Positions 32,920 through 34,621 of a stretch of DNA of 34,621 nucleotides are shown here, one piece after another; the stretch's first letter is position 1, and each line of letters opens with the position of its first letter. The DNA is from Chitinophagaceae bacterium (GTDB lineage: Bacteria; Bacteroidota; Bacteroidia; Chitinophagales; Chitinophagaceae). The stretch is from positions 1 through 34,621 of the forward strand of contig SCQV01000227.1 of assembly GCA_004299085.1 (NCBI GenBank). The letters are read 5' to 3'. The position numbers and the translations under genes were made by a program. Below the pieces are notes generated by a model that was not told where the DNA came from, did no database searches, and saw only the letters and a program-made list of their open reading frames with translations.

Positions 32920-34011
32920 TTATTGGGAACTTGACAGAGACACATCGGAATACGTTCCACTGATTATAATTTGCGGGGAAGAAGTACCGGCGCCCTGAAC
33001 AGTGGCTTTTAACACATTCTTTCCATGATCATTTATTTTTTCTTGTATCTGCAACGGAAGCGTATGAGTACTAATGTCGCCATGTGTCAGATCAATATTC
33101 AGCCGGACAGGAAGATTTTTCGGAATGCCTGCTTTTATATTGCCATAAGTGCTCCGGATATTCATAAGGGTGAATTGGTTACCTAAGGTACCAATGCGGA
33201 TGTCACCATAGGTGGTCTCCATTTTAGCCTGTTGCTGTAAAGTGCTTATTTTATAATCCGTATAATTGCTGCCGCTGGTAATTTTATTAATTTCACCTAT
33301 GGACAAGTTGCCATAATTGCCTTTGAAAACTATTTGTCCGGCATTGGATATTTTATAATCGGAATAATTGGAATTTATCGTCAGATTATTCACATTGTCA
33401 AGATTAAACTCTGTATAATTGGCTTGAATGATTCCTTCCAATATCCCGCTTAGTGAGCCGCTGCCATAATTGACATTCAGCTTAAAATTTCCTGATACAT
33501 TACTGATATGAAAATTACCGTAATTCATATCCAGGGAAAAATTACCGGGTATATTATCGCCCGCCACATCCCCATAGTTGTTGGCAACACGCATATCAGC
33601 AAGGGAATGAGGAATATATATTGTATAATCTATATGGATATAATTTTTCTGATTGCCCCCCCCGCCAAAGAATCTTTTCCAGAAAGAAGAAGCTGAATTC
33701 GCGTCATATTGCGTGGCAAGCGTCACATTATTCCCCGACTGGTTGCTTTGAATGGCCACCTTGTTAGCCAGGCTTTGGGCGTTATCGCTGTTGGAACCGT
33801 TGGCGGTGATAGTAATGACAGCCTGTATCTGGTTTTTGTCCCATGTATGCAGATTCACTCTTCCATATTTGTTATTGACAGTCAGTTGTGCTTCATTGCT
33901 TACGGTAAATGTCTTGGTAACTGTCCTTGTAAAAGGGACTATAGCAACAGGCGCTCCATAACTTTCCAATGGGAGCAGAAACAAAAATAATATCCAGTAA
34001 TACTTCTTCAT
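32920..34011 (-). CDS. DUF4097-like exported repeat protein
   Basis: This is a 363-residue exported protein with signal peptide MKKYYWILFLFLLPLESYGA. The mature part has repeated steps with the signature NYGxx/NYxDY (NNKYGRVNL, NNYGDVAG, MNYGNFHI, VNYGSGSL, ANYTEFNL, SNYSDYKI, GNYGNLSI, SNYTDYKI, TTYGDIRI, STYGNIKA) with a period of roughly 20 residues. This is a beta-solenoid seen in DUF4097-type proteins. It lies 28 bases after an anti-sigma-like gene and is probably co-transcribed with it. It is likely surface or periplasmic. Function unknown. Confidence 0.82.
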   Translation of the reverse strand: MKKYYWILFLFLLPLESYGAPVAIVPFTRTVTKTFTVSNEAQLTVNNKYGRVNLHTWDKNQIQAVITITANGSNSDNAQSLANKVAIQSNQSGNNVTLATQYDANSASSFWKRFFGGGGNQKNYIHIDYTIYIPHSLADMRVANNYGDVAGDNIPGNFSLDMNYGNFHISNVSGNFKLNVNYGSGSLSGILEGIIQANYTEFNLDNVNNLTINSNYSDYKISNAGQIVFKGNYGNLSIGEINKITSGSNYTDYKISTLQQQAKMETTYGDIRIGTLGNQFTLMNIRSTYGNIKAGIPKNLPVRLNIDLTHGDISTHTLPLQIQEKINDHGKNVLKATVQGAGTSSPQIIISGTYSDVSLSSSQ

Positions 34012-34039
34012 TTTTATGATTGTTTTAAATGTTTTGAAT

Positions 34040-34606
34040 TTATTTTATAACAGTTCGCTTTGCAGTGCTATCCTGTGTCCCAAGATGTTGCTCTATCTGA
34101 TTAAGCACGCTTAACCTGGAACGGTAATATTCTACAAAAGCGGATCTTACATGTGCATTTCCAGGATTTTCTTCCAATGCCCTTTTTATCCTCATGTATT
34201 CTTCATCGTGCTGGCCGAATAATTTCCATAATGATGTATCCGCATTATCTTTTCGGATAGACTCAATAGCTTTTATACGGTCTATTTTAGCAGTAATCCG
34301 GTTTTCATAATACGCCTGTGCCTCTTGCAGATCCCGCGGAATAGCTGCATTCATCATTTGTGTTTTCACCTGATAGGTACGGATGAAGGCTGCAAATGAA
34401 ATACACAATAAAAATATAGCTGCAGCCGACAACCATCTTTTCCCGGAACGGGAAAGGTGACGAATTTTGGTGCTATGTCCTTGCCTATCCTTTCCTTCTT
34501 CCTTTTGCAAATCTCTGCCTACCCTGTCCCACACTTTATTATCCGGAACCGCATCCTCAAATTCATCACGATGATTCCTGATATATTCTTCCAAACTGTC
34601 TTGCAT
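34040..34606 (-). CDS. Anti-sigma-like single-pass membrane protein
   Basis: This is a 188-residue protein with a charged cytosolic N-terminal part (about 1-56, beginning QDSLEEYIRNHRDEFEDAVP), a single membrane helix near 57-77, and a helical C-terminal part outside. This layout and length fit anti-sigma factors of Bacteroidota that control ECF sigma factors. No zinc motif (HxxxCxxC) is seen. The sigma gene would be upstream, beyond the end of the window at 34621; the last 15 bases hold only its possible stop region. The downstream DUF4097-like gene is probably its co-transcribed output. Assignment is by context. Confidence 0.6.
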   Translation of the reverse strand: MQDSLEEYIRNHRDEFEDAVPDNKVWDRVGRDLQKEEGKDRQGHSTKIRHLSRSGKRWLSAAAIFLLCISFAAFIRTYQVKTQMMNAAIPRDLQEAQAYYENRITAKIDRIKAIESIRKDNADTSLWKLFGQHDEEYMRIKRALEENPGNAHVRSAFVEYYRSRLSVLNQIEQHLGTQDSTAKRTVIK

Positions 34607-34621
34607 GATTTAAAGTCTTAA

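Noticed and set aside
1-34621. CRISPR array, tRNA, rRNA, transposase, integrase or phage genes
   Set aside because: I looked for regular repeats, clover-leaf-like ends and the typical protein motifs on both strands and found none.

Overview
The window looks like a stretch of chromosome from a member of the Bacteroidota, most likely Chitinophagaceae or a relative. The evidence is moderate AT content, weak Shine-Dalgarno signals, repeated upstream copies of the Bacteroidota -7 box TAnnTTTG (often followed by CA), and gene families largely restricted to this phylum (DUF4270 and DUF4382 lipoproteins, GIN/DUF2807 proteins, a GT5-only short glycogen synthase). I see no rRNA, tRNA, CRISPR array, transposase or phage gene. 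No gene-free gap exceeds 300 bases; the two largest are 32661-32919 and 24167-24417, and both are filled with AT-rich repeat motifs.

Region 1 (1-4624, minus strand) is a tight seven-gene operon read from ric towards position 1. It encodes a Ric/YtfE-type di-iron Fe-S repair protein with an added N-terminal DUF2249 domain, two tandem small cupins, a DUF1858-DUF2249-DUF2249 protein, a 12-TM NnrS/heme-copper-oxidase-subunit-I-like membrane protein without partner subunits, a SufT/MIP18-type Fe-S assembly factor, and a second hemerythrin protein. A perfect palindrome AAAAGGAT-N6-ATCCTTTT sits just upstream of the TACCTTTG box that precedes ric. I read this as a nitric-oxide or redox-stress Fe-S repair module; it is the best candidate here for an under-described system.

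Region 2 (4787-16123) is largely core housekeeping: a DUF4382 lipoprotein, metK, a DUF4270 lipoprotein, the short glycogen synthase, panC-panD, a YbhN-type flippase-like protein, purK-purE, a large cation:proton antiporter with cytosolic USP-like domains, and clpS.

Region 3 (16256-22664) holds an unknown lipoprotein, an Nramp metal transporter fused to a universal-stress domain, an unknown helical protein, a Rnk/GreA-C-like protein, and the classic nfeD-slipin membrane pair.

Region 4 (22715-26464, minus strand) is a compact methylcitrate cycle operon, prpB-prpC-prpD, for propionate/propionyl-CoA oxidation. Region 5 (26645-29653, minus strand) starts with an apparently autoregulated TetR gene and continues with a DUF4288 protein, a short degenerate methyltransferase-like protein, an NmrA-like SDR and an ICMT-like membrane methyltransferase.

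Region 6 (29808-34606, minus strand) contains a Gln/Pro-rich secreted protein, yajQ, a GH53 endo-galactanase lipoprotein, a DUF2807 protein, a DUF4097-like repeat protein and an anti-sigma-like membrane protein whose partner sigma factor would lie beyond the right edge.
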